From the NCBI GenBank assembly GCA_022647765.1, contig JALCLH010000003.1, forward strand, positions 307,384 through 371,383: 64,000 nt of DNA. The letters run 5' to 3'. How positions within the stretch are numbered: the first letter of the stretch is position 1; every line of letters starts with the position of its first letter. A program made the translations under genes and the position numbers. Shown here one piece after another: positions 9,358 to 18,628 of the stretch. Source of the stretch: Acidipropionibacterium sp. GTDB taxonomy: Bacteria > Actinomycetota > Actinomycetes > Propionibacteriales > Propionibacteriaceae. The notes below the pieces were generated by a model that was given only the letters and a program-made list of their open reading frames with translations, made no database searches and was not told the origin of the DNA.

Positions 9358-10113
9358 TCACACATCCCGACGGGCGAACACCACGGCGGCGACGAGCAGC
9401 AGCCCGCCCGCCCAACCGGCCTGCACCACCCCGCCGATCACCGGCGTCAGCACCGGTCCAGACGACGGATCGGCGTACATGGCCGTCCCGGCGCTGGTCG
9501 GCAAGTACCTCGCCCCGGTCCAGACGGTCGTCAGGAAGTCGCCGACGCCGATGACGAGCGGCTCGACGAGGATCAGCGGCGCAATCGCCGAGCGCGCGAT
9601 CGTTCCCACAGCGAAAGCGATGAGCGCGGTCAGCGTCCAGGCGAGGGTGACGCCGCCGATCCCCGCCCAGATGGTCGGCGTCAGCGTCCACGGATCGATC
9701 CCGGTCTTCTCCACGGCATGGGTGATCATCATGGTTCCGGTCGTCGTGAGAAACCCGAGGACGGCGATCAGGACCGCCAGCAGCGCGGCCTTGACGCCGA
9801 TCACCCGCAGCCGTCGAGGCGTGGCCAGCAGAGTCGTGCGGATCTGCCCGCCGGAGCCGTACTCACTGCCCGCCCACAGCGCGGCCAGGGCCACCACCAG
9901 CGCATATCCGAACCCCACCATCTCGAAGCCCTGATACTCGGGAGGCACCGGGACCGAGGAGTACAGCTGGTCGGAGCCGGCCGGCACACCGACCGACTGC
10001 GCGGCATTCACCCATGTCATGAGCAGGGTTCCGGCCAGGGTGACCGCCGTCAGGATCCAGGTCGCCCTGCCGGTGAGGAGTTTCGTCGCCTCCGAACGCA
10101 CCAGGGAGATCAT
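9358..10113 (-). CDS. ABC-2 type transporter permease
   Basis: A protein of 251 residues with about six transmembrane segments and the loop motif GGQIRTTLLATPRR near residue 93, shared with its downstream paralogue. It overlaps the ATPase gene by 4 bases, forming an ATPase-permease-permease operon. The cluster is divergent from a NarL-type kinase/regulator pair (11023-12718), so induction by that system is likely. The transported compound (drug, lantibiotic or lipid) cannot be told from sequence. Confidence 0.85.
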   Translation of the reverse strand: MISLVRSEATKLLTGRATWILTAVTLAGTLLMTWVNAAQSVGVPAGSDQLYSSVPVPPEYQGFEMVGFGYALVVALAALWAGSEYGSGGQIRTTLLATPRRLRVIGVKAALLAVLIAVLGFLTTTGTMMITHAVEKTGIDPWTLTPTIWAGIGGVTLAWTLTALIAFAVGTIARSAIAPLILVEPLVIGVGDFLTTVWTGARYLPTSAGTAMYADPSSGPVLTPVIGGVVQAGWAGGLLLVAAVVFARRDV

Positions 10114-10871
10114 CGTGCGACGCCTCCCTGCGGCACATCCTGAGAGGCATCGGCCGCCAGGGCGTGGTGGTCGGCGAGATCGTCGGTGAGGGCGAAGAAG
10201 GCGTCCTCCAGACTCGCATGCCCGGCCTTCACCTCGTCGGCGGTTCCCGAGGCGACGACGCGTCTCCGGGCGATGACGACGAAGTCGTCGGCCGTCTCCT
10301 CCATCTCACTCATGAAATGACTGGACACCAGAACGGTCTTGCCGCCCTCGGCAAGCGAACGCAGGAACCGGCGCATCCATCGCAGTCCGTCGGGGTCGAG
10401 TCCGTTGGTCGGCTCGTCGAGGACCAGGACGCCGGGGTCGCCCAGCAGCGCCGTCGCGATGCCGAGACGCTGGCCCATCCCCAGGGAGAGGCTGCCGACC
10501 CTCTTCCGGGCGGCGTCCTGCAGCCCGGTGATCGCCAGGACCTCGTCGATGCGGGCGGACGGAATCCCGTTCGACTGCGCCACCCAGCGCAGATGGGCCC
10601 GGGTGGTGCGGCCCTTGTTCGCCCCGGGGCCGTCGAGCATCGCCCCGACGTGCACCAGCGGGCGGTTCAGGGACCGGTAGGGCACTCCGCCGATGAGGGC
10701 CGATCCGGAGGCGGCCCGGTCCAGTCCGAGCAGGATCCGCAGGGTGCTCGACTTCCCCGCGCCGTTGGGTCCGAGGAGCCCCGTGACCCGGCCGGGACGT
10801 GCCGTGAAACTGACGTCGTCGACGACCGTTCGGGAGCCGTGACGCTTGACCAGATGTCTGATGTCGATCAT
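10110..10871 (-). CDS. ABC transporter ATP-binding protein (ABC-2 exporter)
   Basis: ATPase of 253 residues. Walker A is GPNGAGKS (about residues 34-41), the signature LSLGMGQRLGIATALL, Walker B VLVLDEPTNGLDPDG and the switch His in VSSHFMSE. The LxLGMxQRL form is typical of bacitracin/lantibiotic-type (BcrA-like) exporters. It is the first gene of the operon with two permeases. The 150-bp gap to the divergent sensor kinase holds the shared promoter region. Confidence 0.9.
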   Translation of the reverse strand: MIDIRHLVKRHGSRTVVDDVSFTARPGRVTGLLGPNGAGKSSTLRILLGLDRAASGSALIGGVPYRSLNRPLVHVGAMLDGPGANKGRTTRAHLRWVAQSNGIPSARIDEVLAITGLQDAARKRVGSLSLGMGQRLGIATALLGDPGVLVLDEPTNGLDPDGLRWMRRFLRSLAEGGKTVLVSSHFMSEMEETADDFVVIARRRVVASGTADEVKAGHASLEDAFFALTDDLADHHALAADASQDVPQGGVAR

Positions 10872-11022
10872 GTCCCCATCGCACTGCTTTCGGGCGCTGG
10901 GGGGATCACCCGCCGCGGTGAATCCGACGGGGCGGCGCGCTCACCGCCGACGGCGAGGCACCCGGCGGCCCTCACCCCATGGTGTGAGGACCGCGACGCC
11001 GCAGCCTCCTACTGTGGGGCAC

Positions 11023-11997
11023 ATGGAGACGGGGGCTGTCGCGATCGGGCGCACGGAGCCGGAGGGCACGGAGATGGGGCGCACAGAGCCGGGGCGTCCG
11101 AAACGAAGACGCCCCCGCGCATGGATCCTGGTCGCGTGCCTCGCACCGCTGCCCGTCCTCTCCTCACTCCTCCTCGGCGCCGGCAGCGCCCGCGTGCTGG
11201 GCGCCATCGTCATCTCGGGGCTGATCCTCGTCGTCGCCGCCCTCGCCCGGGCGGTCCAGCGCAACCGCCGCGAGCGCCTCGACTACGAGAATCGCCTCAC
11301 CGCCTGGGCCGCCGACCGCGCCGTCACCCAGGAGCGACTGCACATCGCCCGGGACCTTCACGACATCAGCTCCCACGGACTCGGCATCATCACCGTCCGC
11401 GCCGCCTCCACCGGCTATCTCACCGGCCCCGACGCCGACGCCGAGTGTCGGCGGGCGATGCGCGACATCGAACGGATCAGCCGTTCCACCACCGCGGAGC
11501 TGCGGCGGATGCTCACCCTGTTGCGCAGCCCCGGCGACGAACCGGCCCCGCTGCGGCCCGCCGACACCCTCGCGACTCTCCCGGGCATCGTCGAGGACGC
11601 CGAGCGCAACGGCCTCATCGTCCGCCTCACCACCACCGGCCTGGGCGACAAGAACGGGAGCGCAGACGGCATCGGCCCGAGCATTCAGCTGACGGCCTGC
11701 GCCGTCGTCCGCGAGGCCCTGGCCAACACCCTCCGGCACGCCGGGCCGACGACCGCCGAGGTCTTGGCCGCCTGCAACGGAGACGCCATCGCCGTCGACA
11801 TCCACGACGACGGACCGGTCCCCGGCTGGCGGGACGCTCCCGGCGCCGGACGCGGACTCACCGGACTGCGCGAACGACTTGCAGCCCAGGGCGGCGCCCT
11901 CACCGCCTCCCACACCGGACAGGGATTCCGCGTTCACGCCGATATTCCGCTGGACAGAGCCGTGCTGGACGACGTCTCGTCGGAGGCGAGCCGGTGA
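11023..11997 (+). CDS. NarL-family sensor histidine kinase
   Basis: Kinase of 324 residues. There is a basic N-terminal tail with an imperfect repeat (GRTEPEG / GRTEPGR), only two membrane helices with almost no outside loop (about 33-52 and 57-75), HisKA_3 with His113 in HIARDLHDISSHG, and a HATPase domain with GRGLTGLRERLAAQGG. It is an intramembrane-sensing type. The start at 11023 was chosen for the upstream GTGGGGC; an ATG at 11074 is possible. The stop overlaps the GTG of the response regulator. Confidence 0.85.
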   Translation: METGAVAIGRTEPEGTEMGRTEPGRPKRRRPRAWILVACLAPLPVLSSLLLGAGSARVLGAIVISGLILVVAALARAVQRNRRERLDYENRLTAWAADRAVTQERLHIARDLHDISSHGLGIITVRAASTGYLTGPDADAECRRAMRDIERISRSTTAELRRMLTLLRSPGDEPAPLRPADTLATLPGIVEDAERNGLIVRLTTTGLGDKNGSADGIGPSIQLTACAVVREALANTLRHAGPTTAEVLAACNGDAIAVDIHDDGPVPGWRDAPGAGRGLTGLRERLAAQGGALTASHTGQGFRVHADIPLDRAVLDDVSSEASR

Positions 11998-12718
11998 CCG
12001 AGCAGTCGCAGGGCGGGCCTGTCCGCGTCCTGCTGGCCGACGACGAGCCGCTGCTGCGCCAGAGCCTGCGCATCATCATCGACAGCCAGCCCGACCTCGA
12101 CGTCGTCGCCGAGGCCGCGACCGGCCGCGACGCCGTGGCCCGGGCCCGCGCACTCGCTCCCGACGTCGTCCTGATGGACATCCGCATGCCGGACGGCGAC
12201 GGCATCCACGCCACCCGCGACATCACCGGCGATCCGGGCCTCGCCGGCGTCCGCGTCCTCGTGCTGAGCATGTACGAGCTCGACGAGTACGTCTACGGCG
12301 CACTGCGGGCCGGAGCGAGTGGCTTCCTGCTGAAGGACGCGCGCCCCGAGGATCTGCTGGACGCCATCCGTCGCGTCCACGGCGGCGAGGCGCTCTTCGC
12401 GCCGGCGATCCTCACCAAACTCGTCGAGCACTACGTCTCCCGGCTCTTGGCGGCCCTGCCGCGCAACCTGCCGGAGCTCTCGACCTGTTGACGCCGCGCG
12501 AGACCGAGGTGCTCCGGCTGATCGGCCAGGGACTGTCCAACAGCGAGATCGCCGCCCGGCTGTATGTGACTGCCAACACCCTCAAGACGCACGTCGGCAA
12601 TCTGCTCTCCAAGCTGCATGCCAGGGACCGCGCCCAGTTGGTGATCGCGGCCTACGAGAGCGGACTCGTCGGTCCTTCGGGGACGAGCTCTCGGCTTCCT
12701 CCGAGCCGGGGGCTGTAG
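11994..12718 (+). pseudogene. NarL-type response regulator, frameshifted between domains
   Basis: GTG start overlapping the kinase stop (GTGA). The receiver domain is intact (DDE at 15-17, Asp62 in VVLMDIRMP, Lys in LLKD) up to about codon 160, where the frame closes at 12491. The LuxR HTH (LTPRETEVLRLIGQGLSNSEIA onward) follows in another frame to 12718. One missing base near 12475-12480 explains it: PEL then LDLLTPRE reads through if a base is restored. Without repair, the receiver has no DNA-binding domain. Partner of the kinase at 11023 and probable regulator of the divergent exporter. Confidence 0.82.
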
Positions 12719-12739
12719 GAGGCGTATGGGGCGAACCGG

Positions 12740-13351
12740 TCAGATCCCGCGGACCGCGGTCAGGCACATCCATCCCCGGTCGTTGCGGTGGACCTGCACC
12801 TCCCGGAAGCCCAGATCCACGAGACGGCGTTCCAGATCCTCGCCCCGGTGGACCGTCATTCCCTCGATGCGGTCGGTCCAGGTGGTGTCCGAGGGGTCGT
12901 CGGCTTCGCAGCAGATGAAGAGCCGGCCGTCTGCTTTCAGCACCCGCCGGATCTCGGTGAAGGCGGCGTCCAGATCCGGCCAGAAGTAGACGGTCTCGAA
13001 GGCGGTGACGAGGTCCAGGCTGCCGTCGGGGTAGGGGAGGGACGCGACATCTCCCTGGCGAATCGTGCAGCGCTCCCCGAGGTGCGCCGCGTTGGTCCGC
13101 CGGCTGTAGGCGACGCTCTGGTCCGAGTAGTCCAGGCCGTCCACGACGCTGTCGGGCATGTCTCTCAGGATCTTGGCGATATTGGCGCCGCCGCCGCAGC
13201 CGACGTCCAGCACGTGCGCACCCTGGGGGATGGTGAGGAAGGAGAAGCCCCAGTCCGCGAGGCTTGCGTGCCCGGCGTTCATCCCCCTCAGCATCATGCG
13301 GCCGAGGAATCCCTCCGGCTTCCTGGTGTTCTGGATCATCCGGTTGAACAT
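12740..13351 (-). CDS. Class I SAM-dependent methyltransferase
   Basis: A protein of 203 residues. SAM-binding motif I VLDVGCGGGA is at about residues 47-56, the post-I acidic residue in GLDYSD, motif II/III around DGSLDLVTAFETVYFW, and the core fold ends near RRVLKADGRLFI. The family resembles ubiquinone/menaquinone-type or small-molecule methylases; the substrate is unknown. The start is at MFNRMIQN, with GAGGAG 6 bases upstream; the longer ORF has no site. It lies downstream of a TetR gene on the same strand with a palindrome in the gap. Confidence 0.85.
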   Translation of the reverse strand: MFNRMIQNTRKPEGFLGRMMLRGMNAGHASLADWGFSFLTIPQGAHVLDVGCGGGANIAKILRDMPDSVVDGLDYSDQSVAYSRRTNAAHLGERCTIRQGDVASLPYPDGSLDLVTAFETVYFWPDLDAAFTEIRRVLKADGRLFICCEADDPSDTTWTDRIEGMTVHRGEDLERRLVDLGFREVQVHRNDRGWMCLTAVRGI

Positions 13352-13412
13352 CTGAGGCTCCTCGACTGATGGGGGCGTGGGCCGACGGTTCGGCAACCAC
13401 CCCGGTGGGCTT

Positions 13413-13428
13413 GTAAGGGTACCCTTAC
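13413..13428. promoter_or_regulatory. 16-bp perfect palindrome upstream of the methyltransferase
   Basis: GTAAGGGTACCCTTAC, preceded by CTT on the plus strand. CTTGTAAG here recurs (opposite orientation) in the operator before the TetR gene at 14050, so the same TetR may control both genes. Confidence 0.55.
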
Positions 13429-13454
13429 TTTGCTGTGGGGGTGTCGGCGTCCCT

Positions 13455-14027
13455 CTACTGCGCGCTCCAATCCGCCATCGTGACCCGGGTGAGGTGCTGA
13501 AGTGCTGCCGCGTAGGTGGCCCGTTCGGCGCCGGGATCATCGGACGACAACCACCGGCCGAGCAGCTCGACCGTCCCGGCCGCCGCGAATCTTGCGCTCA
13601 ATGTGTGCTCCGCGGTGACCTCCTGATCGGGCTTCGTGCGCTGGAGGATCCGGGAGGCGATCGCCTCGATCGCCTTGTCGCGGGACACTTCGCGATCCGG
13701 GGCGTGCGATCTCATCACTCCGACCAGACGACGATCCGCCCATATGAGGTCCAGGAAACGCTCCAGCGACTCTGCGAAGGCGGTACCGGAGACCTCGGGA
13801 TCCAGGGCGAACGCGGCGTCCTGATGCGCGGCCAGCCGTTCCGCGACGACCTGGCCCAGCAAGTCATCGACGGAACCGAAGTACTGGTAGAAGGTCGGCC
13901 GGGTCACATTCGCCCGCCGGCACACCTCGCTGATCGAGGCCTTGCCCGGCCGGTCGTCCGCCATGAGTTCCAGCGCAGCAGTCGTGAGGGAGTCCCTGGA
14001 CGCCGCCACCCGTTCGGCCATCTTCAT
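13455..14027 (-). CDS. TetR family transcriptional regulator
   Basis: A protein of 190 residues. The N-terminal HTH is at about residues 10-55 (SISEVCRRANVTRPTFYQYFGSVDDLL in segments), with a divergent all-helical ligand domain after it. The start at 14027 is preferred because the longer ATG at 14084 lies within the operator-like inverted repeat. It is upstream of, and co-oriented with, the methyltransferase, about 100 bases apart. Shared half-sites suggest autoregulation and control of that gene. Confidence 0.87.
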   Translation of the reverse strand: MKMAERVAASRDSLTTAALELMADDRPGKASISEVCRRANVTRPTFYQYFGSVDDLLGQVVAERLAAHQDAAFALDPEVSGTAFAESLERFLDLIWADRRLVGVMRSHAPDREVSRDKAIEAIASRILQRTKPDQEVTAEHTLSARFAAAGTVELLGRWLSSDDPGAERATYAAALQHLTRVTMADWSAQ

Positions 14028-14049
14028 GAACCCGTCCTTCCCCGCCGAC

Positions 14050-14079
14050 TTACAAGCGTCACGATTTTTACGATTGTAA
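14050..14079. promoter_or_regulatory. Inverted repeat before the TetR gene
   Basis: TTACAAGCGT and ACGATTGTAA form 10-bp arms (9 of 10 paired) around a 10-base AT-rich spacer, directly upstream of the TetR start. Likely autoregulatory operator. Confidence 0.5.
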
Positions 14080-14254
14080 ATCATCCACTGTAGGGGTCGT
14101 CTGCGAGGAACCGCTGGGACGTGCGTTCATCCTGATCATTGGTGCTCTTGCCGGACGGAAGGTATGCGTCATCTCGCAGTATCTGGACCGGAGGGGGTCT
14201 GGTCGGCCGGACAAGATGTCGCTGAGCGCATTGCCGTCCCAGTATCCTGTTGAC

Positions 14255-14585
14255 ATGTCGAGGATCGTCGCGTCGCCCGAGGCACTCGCCCTGCGCGAGC
14301 TCATCAGCGCGCATCGCGACGGGTTTCAAGCGCTCCTGGGGAAGTACGCGGCGACGAATCCAAGACTGTTCGGATCGGTTGCCCGTGGTACTGCACATGA
14401 GGGCAGTGACATAGACATCCTGGTGGAGATGGATCCCGCGGATGGGAACCTTCTGATGCGGGCGTCCGGACTCATGGAGGAGACTCGGGCGCTGTTCGGC
14501 CGCGACGACATCGATGTGTTTCCTGTACAGCTGCTCAGGACGACTGATTTCGCAGTCGGCCCTGGAAGATGCGATCGCACTGTGA
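14255..14585 (+). pseudogene. MNT-type nucleotidyltransferase (antitoxin), frameshifted
   Basis: Nucleotidyltransferase of the MNT/HepT toxin-antitoxin type: LFGSVARGTAHEGSDIDILVEM carries the GS...DxD motif at about residues 40-60. The frame is lost between 14530 and 14545. The original C-terminus (LISQSALEDAIAL then stop at 14583) is in another frame and overlaps the HepT-like GTG by the usual GTGA. A single base change in phase is enough to break it. An intact module of the same kind is present at 61655-62306. Confidence 0.7.
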
Positions 14586-14725
14586 GCCGAAGCATCGACC
14601 AGCGGGTCGCGGACATCCTGCGAGCGGTGGATCGATGTCAGCGGTACATCGGAGTCGATGCCGATACTGTCCGCGACCGTCGTAGACGCCTCATCTTCCA
14701 CCGGCTCGCGGAATGCGCTGCGTGA
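14582..14725 (+). pseudogene. HepT-like RNase toxin remnant
   Basis: Begins GTG-AGC..., giving (M)SRSIDQRVADILRAVDRC, a typical HepT N-terminus, but closes after 47 residues; the family is about 110-120. Later family-like pieces (VVDA, IFHRLAE) are spread over different frames between 14665 and 14725, and the Rx4-6H catalytic box is absent. So the toxin is dead, together with its frameshifted partner. Confidence 0.6.
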
Positions 14726-14756
14726 GCACCTCGTCTGAGGAGCTCTGCTCCATCCA

Positions 14757-16217
14757 TTAATTGTGCCGCTTGCTCAAGTTCACCGGGACTCGAGTGGAGG
14801 GCCATGTCGCAGGCAGCGTGGGAATCTTGAGGAAGAGGACAATCAGCAATGCGGTGACCAGGCAGATGGCAGCGTTGACGCCGATCGCAACTCGGATGCC
14901 GGGCAGCAGGCTCGTGGTGGCGAAGCTGGCGATCAGGGCTGACATGACGGGGGTGCCCAGGGCGATGCCGACTTGCTGACTCATCGTGACTAGACCCGTG
15001 GCCAGGCCCTGCTGGTCCGCAGGCACGCCGGAGGTGGAGGTCACGGTGTAGCCAACGATGGCGACCAGATTCGAGACACCGCCGATGAACACGACAGCCA
15101 GGAGCGGGATGAGCCAGCCGCGGCTGTCGGCGACGAAGGCCAGGGGCAGGGTCGCGGCGGCCTGGACGAGCAGGCCGATGATGATTGCGGTCTTCGAGCT
15201 GGTGCGACCGATGACCTTGGGGGCGATGAGGCCTCCGGTGACGGTGCCGATGCCCAGCCAGGCGAAGATCATGCCGGTGCTGATGGGGTTGTAGCGCAGG
15301 ACCTCCTGCAAGTACAGGGTCAGTGGGAAGACCATTCCGGTCCAGGTCGCGAACGCCAGCAGACCGGCGAAGTTGCCCCAGGCGATGTTGGAACGTTTGA
15401 GCAGTGAGGGGGATACCAGGGGCTCGGCGGCACGAGACTCGATGCCGAGGAAGATTGCGAACAGAACGATCGCTGCTGCGATGGGTCCCCAGGCCAGCGG
15501 ATCGGCCCAGCCGGACTCGCCGGCCCTGGTGATGCCGTAGACCAGGGCGACTAGCGCCAGGGTGACGCTGATCGCGCCGGGCGCGTCCAAGCGCGGTCGC
15601 TGCTCAGCCCGGTTGTCGTCCAGGGCAAAGGGCGCGCTGGCCAGCACCAGAATCGCGACGATGACGTTGATGTAGAACGCCCAGCGCCAGCTCACCGCCC
15701 CGGTCAGCAGACCTCCTAGAGCGGAGCCGGTGGTGAACCCGGCGGCCATGAGCGCACCAGACAAGCCCAGAACACGGGAACGGGCCGGGCCTTCGGGAAA
15801 GGTGGTGGTCAGCAGCGAGAGCGCAGCTGGGGTGACCATCGCGGTCGCTAAGCCCTGCCCTACACGGGCGGCCAGCAGCAGGACCGGTTCCTGGGCGAGG
15901 CCCGCGGCCAGGGATGCGACGCCGAGCAGGAGGACGATGCCGGCCAGGAACATCCGCTTGCGCCCGAACAGGTCGGCCACGCGGCCGAAGAACAGGGTGA
16001 ACCCGGCGGCGCACAGGGCGAACGCGGTGATGATCCATTGCAGGTTCGCGGTGCTGAACCCGAGATCGGCGCCGATGTGCGGCAGGGCCACGCCCAGCAC
16101 CGAGAAGTCCACGGCAAGGGTGAAGTTGGCGGTCAGCAGCACGATGACGGCCAGACGTTGGCGGGTGGTCATGCGCGGTGGCGCGGTGGGTTGGGTGTCC
16201 AGATTGTTGAGGGACAT
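14757..16217 (-). CDS. MFS drug efflux transporter, EmrB/QacA (14-helix) type
   Basis: A protein of 486 residues with about 14 membrane helices. Motif A-like GRVADLFGRKRMF is in the loop after helix 2, and motif C-like GFTTGSALGGLLTG is in helix 5, marking a proton-coupled antiporter of the DHA2 family. The start MSLNNLDTQ at 16217 has AAGG upstream. It sits just downstream of a quinone reductase gene on the same strand, in a group that also has an ArsR regulator, consistent with co-induced efflux and reduction of a toxic quinone or drug. Confidence 0.88.
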   Translation of the reverse strand: MSLNNLDTQPTAPPRMTTRQRLAVIVLLTANFTLAVDFSVLGVALPHIGADLGFSTANLQWIITAFALCAAGFTLFFGRVADLFGRKRMFLAGIVLLLGVASLAAGLAQEPVLLLAARVGQGLATAMVTPAALSLLTTTFPEGPARSRVLGLSGALMAAGFTTGSALGGLLTGAVSWRWAFYINVIVAILVLASAPFALDDNRAEQRPRLDAPGAISVTLALVALVYGITRAGESGWADPLAWGPIAAAIVLFAIFLGIESRAAEPLVSPSLLKRSNIAWGNFAGLLAFATWTGMVFPLTLYLQEVLRYNPISTGMIFAWLGIGTVTGGLIAPKVIGRTSSKTAIIIGLLVQAAATLPLAFVADSRGWLIPLLAVVFIGGVSNLVAIVGYTVTSTSGVPADQQGLATGLVTMSQQVGIALGTPVMSALIASFATTSLLPGIRVAIGVNAAICLVTALLIVLFLKIPTLPATWPSTRVPVNLSKRHN

Positions 16218-16255
16218 GAGAGGGACCTTTCGTATGTGGATGCGTGGCACGCCGG

Positions 16256-16996
16256 TCAGGCATGCACGCGCAGGGTTTGAGTTGGCTCAGCGGGCGGCTG
16301 CGCGTGAGGGGACGGGCCGAGGAGACCAACGGGCGCTCGTCCAGGGCATTGAAACTGGCGCGTGCCCGTTCGAGGGCGTGGGCGCGCTGCTGGTCGTCGA
16401 GGTGGGCGGGGCCGTAGGTGATGACGGGTTCCAGGGCGTCGTATCCGACGAACTCGAGGACGCCACGGTTGATGTGGAACAGGAACTCGTCGATCGGGCC
16501 GAACGCGCCGTCGGGTGTGAAGACCTCGGCCGACCCGCCGGTCGTCGTCAGCACGACGGGCCCGCTTCCCGGCCAGCGCCGCGGTCTTGAACAGTCCGGC
16601 GTCGCCGCCGCTGACGGCTCCCATGGCGAAGACGCGGTCGATCCAGCCCTTGAGGATGGCGGGCATCGAGAACCACCACAGCGGGAAGGACAGCACCAGC
16701 AGATCGGCTCGAAGAACCAGATCGAGGTCGGTGTGGACCTCGGCGGCGAGCTGGCCGTTGCGGAACGCGGCCCACTGCTCGCGCTGGGGTTTGAACGGCC
16801 CGTCGAAGGAGGGGAACTCGTCACGCGAGAGAACCGGCTGCCAGCCCCGCTGGTACAGGTCGATGAGCGTGACCTTGTAGCCCTGCCCGGTCAGGCAGTC
16901 CCGCGCCACTCGCATCTGGGCGGAGTTGAACGAGCGGGGCTCGGGGTGGGCGTGGACGATGAGCGCTGACTCGTGCAGGTGCCGTTGTGCAATCAC
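16256..16996 (-). pseudogene. NAD(P)H dehydrogenase (quinone), flavodoxin-like fold, frameshifted
   Basis: Flavodoxin_2-type reductase. It starts at MIAQRHLHESALIVHAHPEP; FMN/FAD contacts are suggested by the N-terminal loop and by LLVLSFPLWWFSMPAILKGW (about residues 98-117). After ...ALAGKR the match moves one base (VVLTTTGGSAEVF...LDDQQRAHALERAR), so one surplus base lies in the G/C run near 16555-16565. The shifted frame reads through into the MFS gene, so the 3' end is uncertain. Together with the ArsR and the MFS it looks like a quinone/drug detoxification unit. Confidence 0.72.
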
Positions 16997-17055
16997 CCTT
17001 CAATCATATAGACACATCGTGTTTTGTCAATGTGAGAGAAATTGTGTCCTAGCCT

Positions 17056-17388
17056 CTAGGCTCCGGAGATGGCCTCGCCGATCTGGCGCAGCCGCTCATC
17101 GTTGCGCCGATAGTGGGTCCACTTGCCGATGCGGGTCGAGATCACCAGGACCAGCACGCTCCAAGGTCGGTCATGTAGGAGGAGATGGTCGACTGGGTGA
17201 GGCCGGTCTTGGCCTGGATGTGACTGGCGCACACCCCGACCTCGGAGCGGTCGGCGATGGGCTCCCACTGGGCGAACTCGCCCTCGGGGATCGCGCAGCC
17301 ACTCCATGATCTGCCAGCGCACCGGGTTCGCCAGTGCCTTGAAGGCGCTGACAAGCTCCTCAGCGGGCAGGGTCTCGTTGTCGCCCAC
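17056..17388 (-). pseudogene. ArsR-type winged-helix regulator with two compensating frameshifts
   Basis: N-terminal frame: LVSAFKALANPVRWQIMEWLRDP, the start of an ArsR wHTH. The recognition-helix part (SHIQAKTGLTQSTISSYMTDL) is in a second frame, and the C-terminal part (TRIGKWTHYRRNDERLRQIGEAI) returns to the first. Indels lie in the C4/G4 run at 17286-17289 and near 17165. Repaired length is about 110 residues, normal for ArsR. It is divergent in function from the quinone reductase upstream of 16996 and probably its repressor. Two opposite indels within 130 bases look more like read errors than decay. Confidence 0.72.
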
Positions 17389-17431
17389 CGTTCACTCTCC
17401 TTATAGATTGACACAACGCATTATATCGGTA

Positions 17432-18628
17432 TCAGGACGCGGCGAAGCGGTCCAGCGCGGCGTTGACGAGCCAGGACGCGAGGAGGACGGCAGGCAGCGT
17501 CGCGCCGATGAGGCAGACCCCCGTCCACCCATAGGCGTCGTTCATGACGCCGGCGAGCGCGGACCCCAAGGACATCCCGATGAAGCCGCTGGTGATGAAG
17601 ACGGCGGTGATCCGCGACCGCGCGTCGGCGTCGATGCTGTAGAGCACCGACTGGTGGGTGACTTGCAGACCTTGGGCGGCGGCGTCCAGGACGATGATGC
17701 CCACGATCAGCCACACCATCGAGCGCCCGGCCGGGGCGAGAGCGCCCCACGAGCCCAGTAGCAGAAGAGCGAGGACGCCGGTCATCGCAGATTCTAGGCC
17801 CCGGTCGCCCAGGCGTCCGGCGATGCTGGCAGAGGCAGCGCCGGCAGCGCCGAGAAGACCGAACAGCCCAATGGCCGCCGTCGAGTAGCTGTAGGGCGGC
17901 GCCGCGAGCAGATACGTCAGCCCCGTCCACAGGACGCTGAAGCTGCCCAGAGCGAGAAGGGCGTAGAAGGCGCGATGCCGCAGCTCGGGCTGGGTGCGCA
18001 CCAGCGTGGCCAGGGAACCGAGCAGGCGACGGTAGGCGATGTGCGGGCGCGGCGGATCGGTGACCATGGCCCTCCGCAGAGCTATCGCCAGAATCGAGAC
18101 GGCGACGGCGGCGAGCGCGTAGATGACGCGCCAGCTGGTCCATTCGGCGACGAATCCGGAGACGGTGCGTGCCAGCAGGATGCCCAGCAGCAGTCCGGTC
18201 ATCACCTGTCCGGTGCGCCTGCCGCGCTCGGCGTCGGCGGCGTGGGACGCCACATAGGGGACGAGGACCATGGTGGCGCTCGAGGCGACGCCGACCACGA
18301 GGCTGGCAAGTGCGAGCATGGCGAAGCCGGCGCTCAGACTTGCCGCCACCAGACTTCCGGCGCAGATGGTGAGCATGATCGAGACCAGCCGACGACGATC
18401 GACGCCGTCGCCCAGCGGAACGATTAGCAGGACGCCCAGGGCGTAGCCCAGTTGGGCGAGTGTGACGAGCAGACCCGCCTGCTCGGGCCGGCGCCCGAAA
18501 CCGCGGGCGATGTCGGCCAGCAACGGTTGGGCGTAGTAGATGTTGGCGACCAGCGTTCCCGCTGCCGTCGCGAACAGGCCCATCCGGTTTCGGGAGAGAA
18601 CCGGGGTCATGGGGTCAGCGCCCATCAT
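17432..18628 (-). CDS. MFS transporter (12-helix)
   Basis: A protein of 398 residues with about 12 membrane helices, starting GLFATAAGTLVANIYYAQPLL, a pattern common in DHA1-type exporters, with motif-A-like LGDGVDRRRLV after helix 2. It follows a MerR gene on the same strand with a 14-base overlap if the ATG at 18628 is used; the ATG at 18610 is also possible. Co-transcription with the MerR regulator suggests regulator-driven efflux. The substrate is unknown. Confidence 0.85.
   Translation of the reverse strand: MMGADPMTPVLSRNRMGLFATAAGTLVANIYYAQPLLADIARGFGRRPEQAGLLVTLAQLGYALGVLLIVPLGDGVDRRRLVSIMLTICAGSLVAASLSAGFAMLALASLVVGVASSATMVLVPYVASHAADAERGRRTGQVMTGLLLGILLARTVSGFVAEWTSWRVIYALAAVAVSILAIALRRAMVTDPPRPHIAYRRLLGSLATLVRTQPELRHRAFYALLALGSFSVLWTGLTYLLAAPPYSYSTAAIGLFGLLGAAGAASASIAGRLGDRGLESAMTGVLALLLLGSWGALAPAGRSMVWLIVGIIVLDAAAQGLQVTHQSVLYSIDADARSRITAVFITSGFIGMSLGSALAGVMNDAYGWTGVCLIGATLPAVLLASWLVNAALDRFAAS

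Noticed and set aside
10164..12491. Very long open frame (775 codons) on the plus strand across the ABC operon and kinase
   Set aside because: It is mostly a GC-driven open frame antisense to the ATPase and out of phase with the kinase; only its last part (from GTG 11994) is the response regulator.
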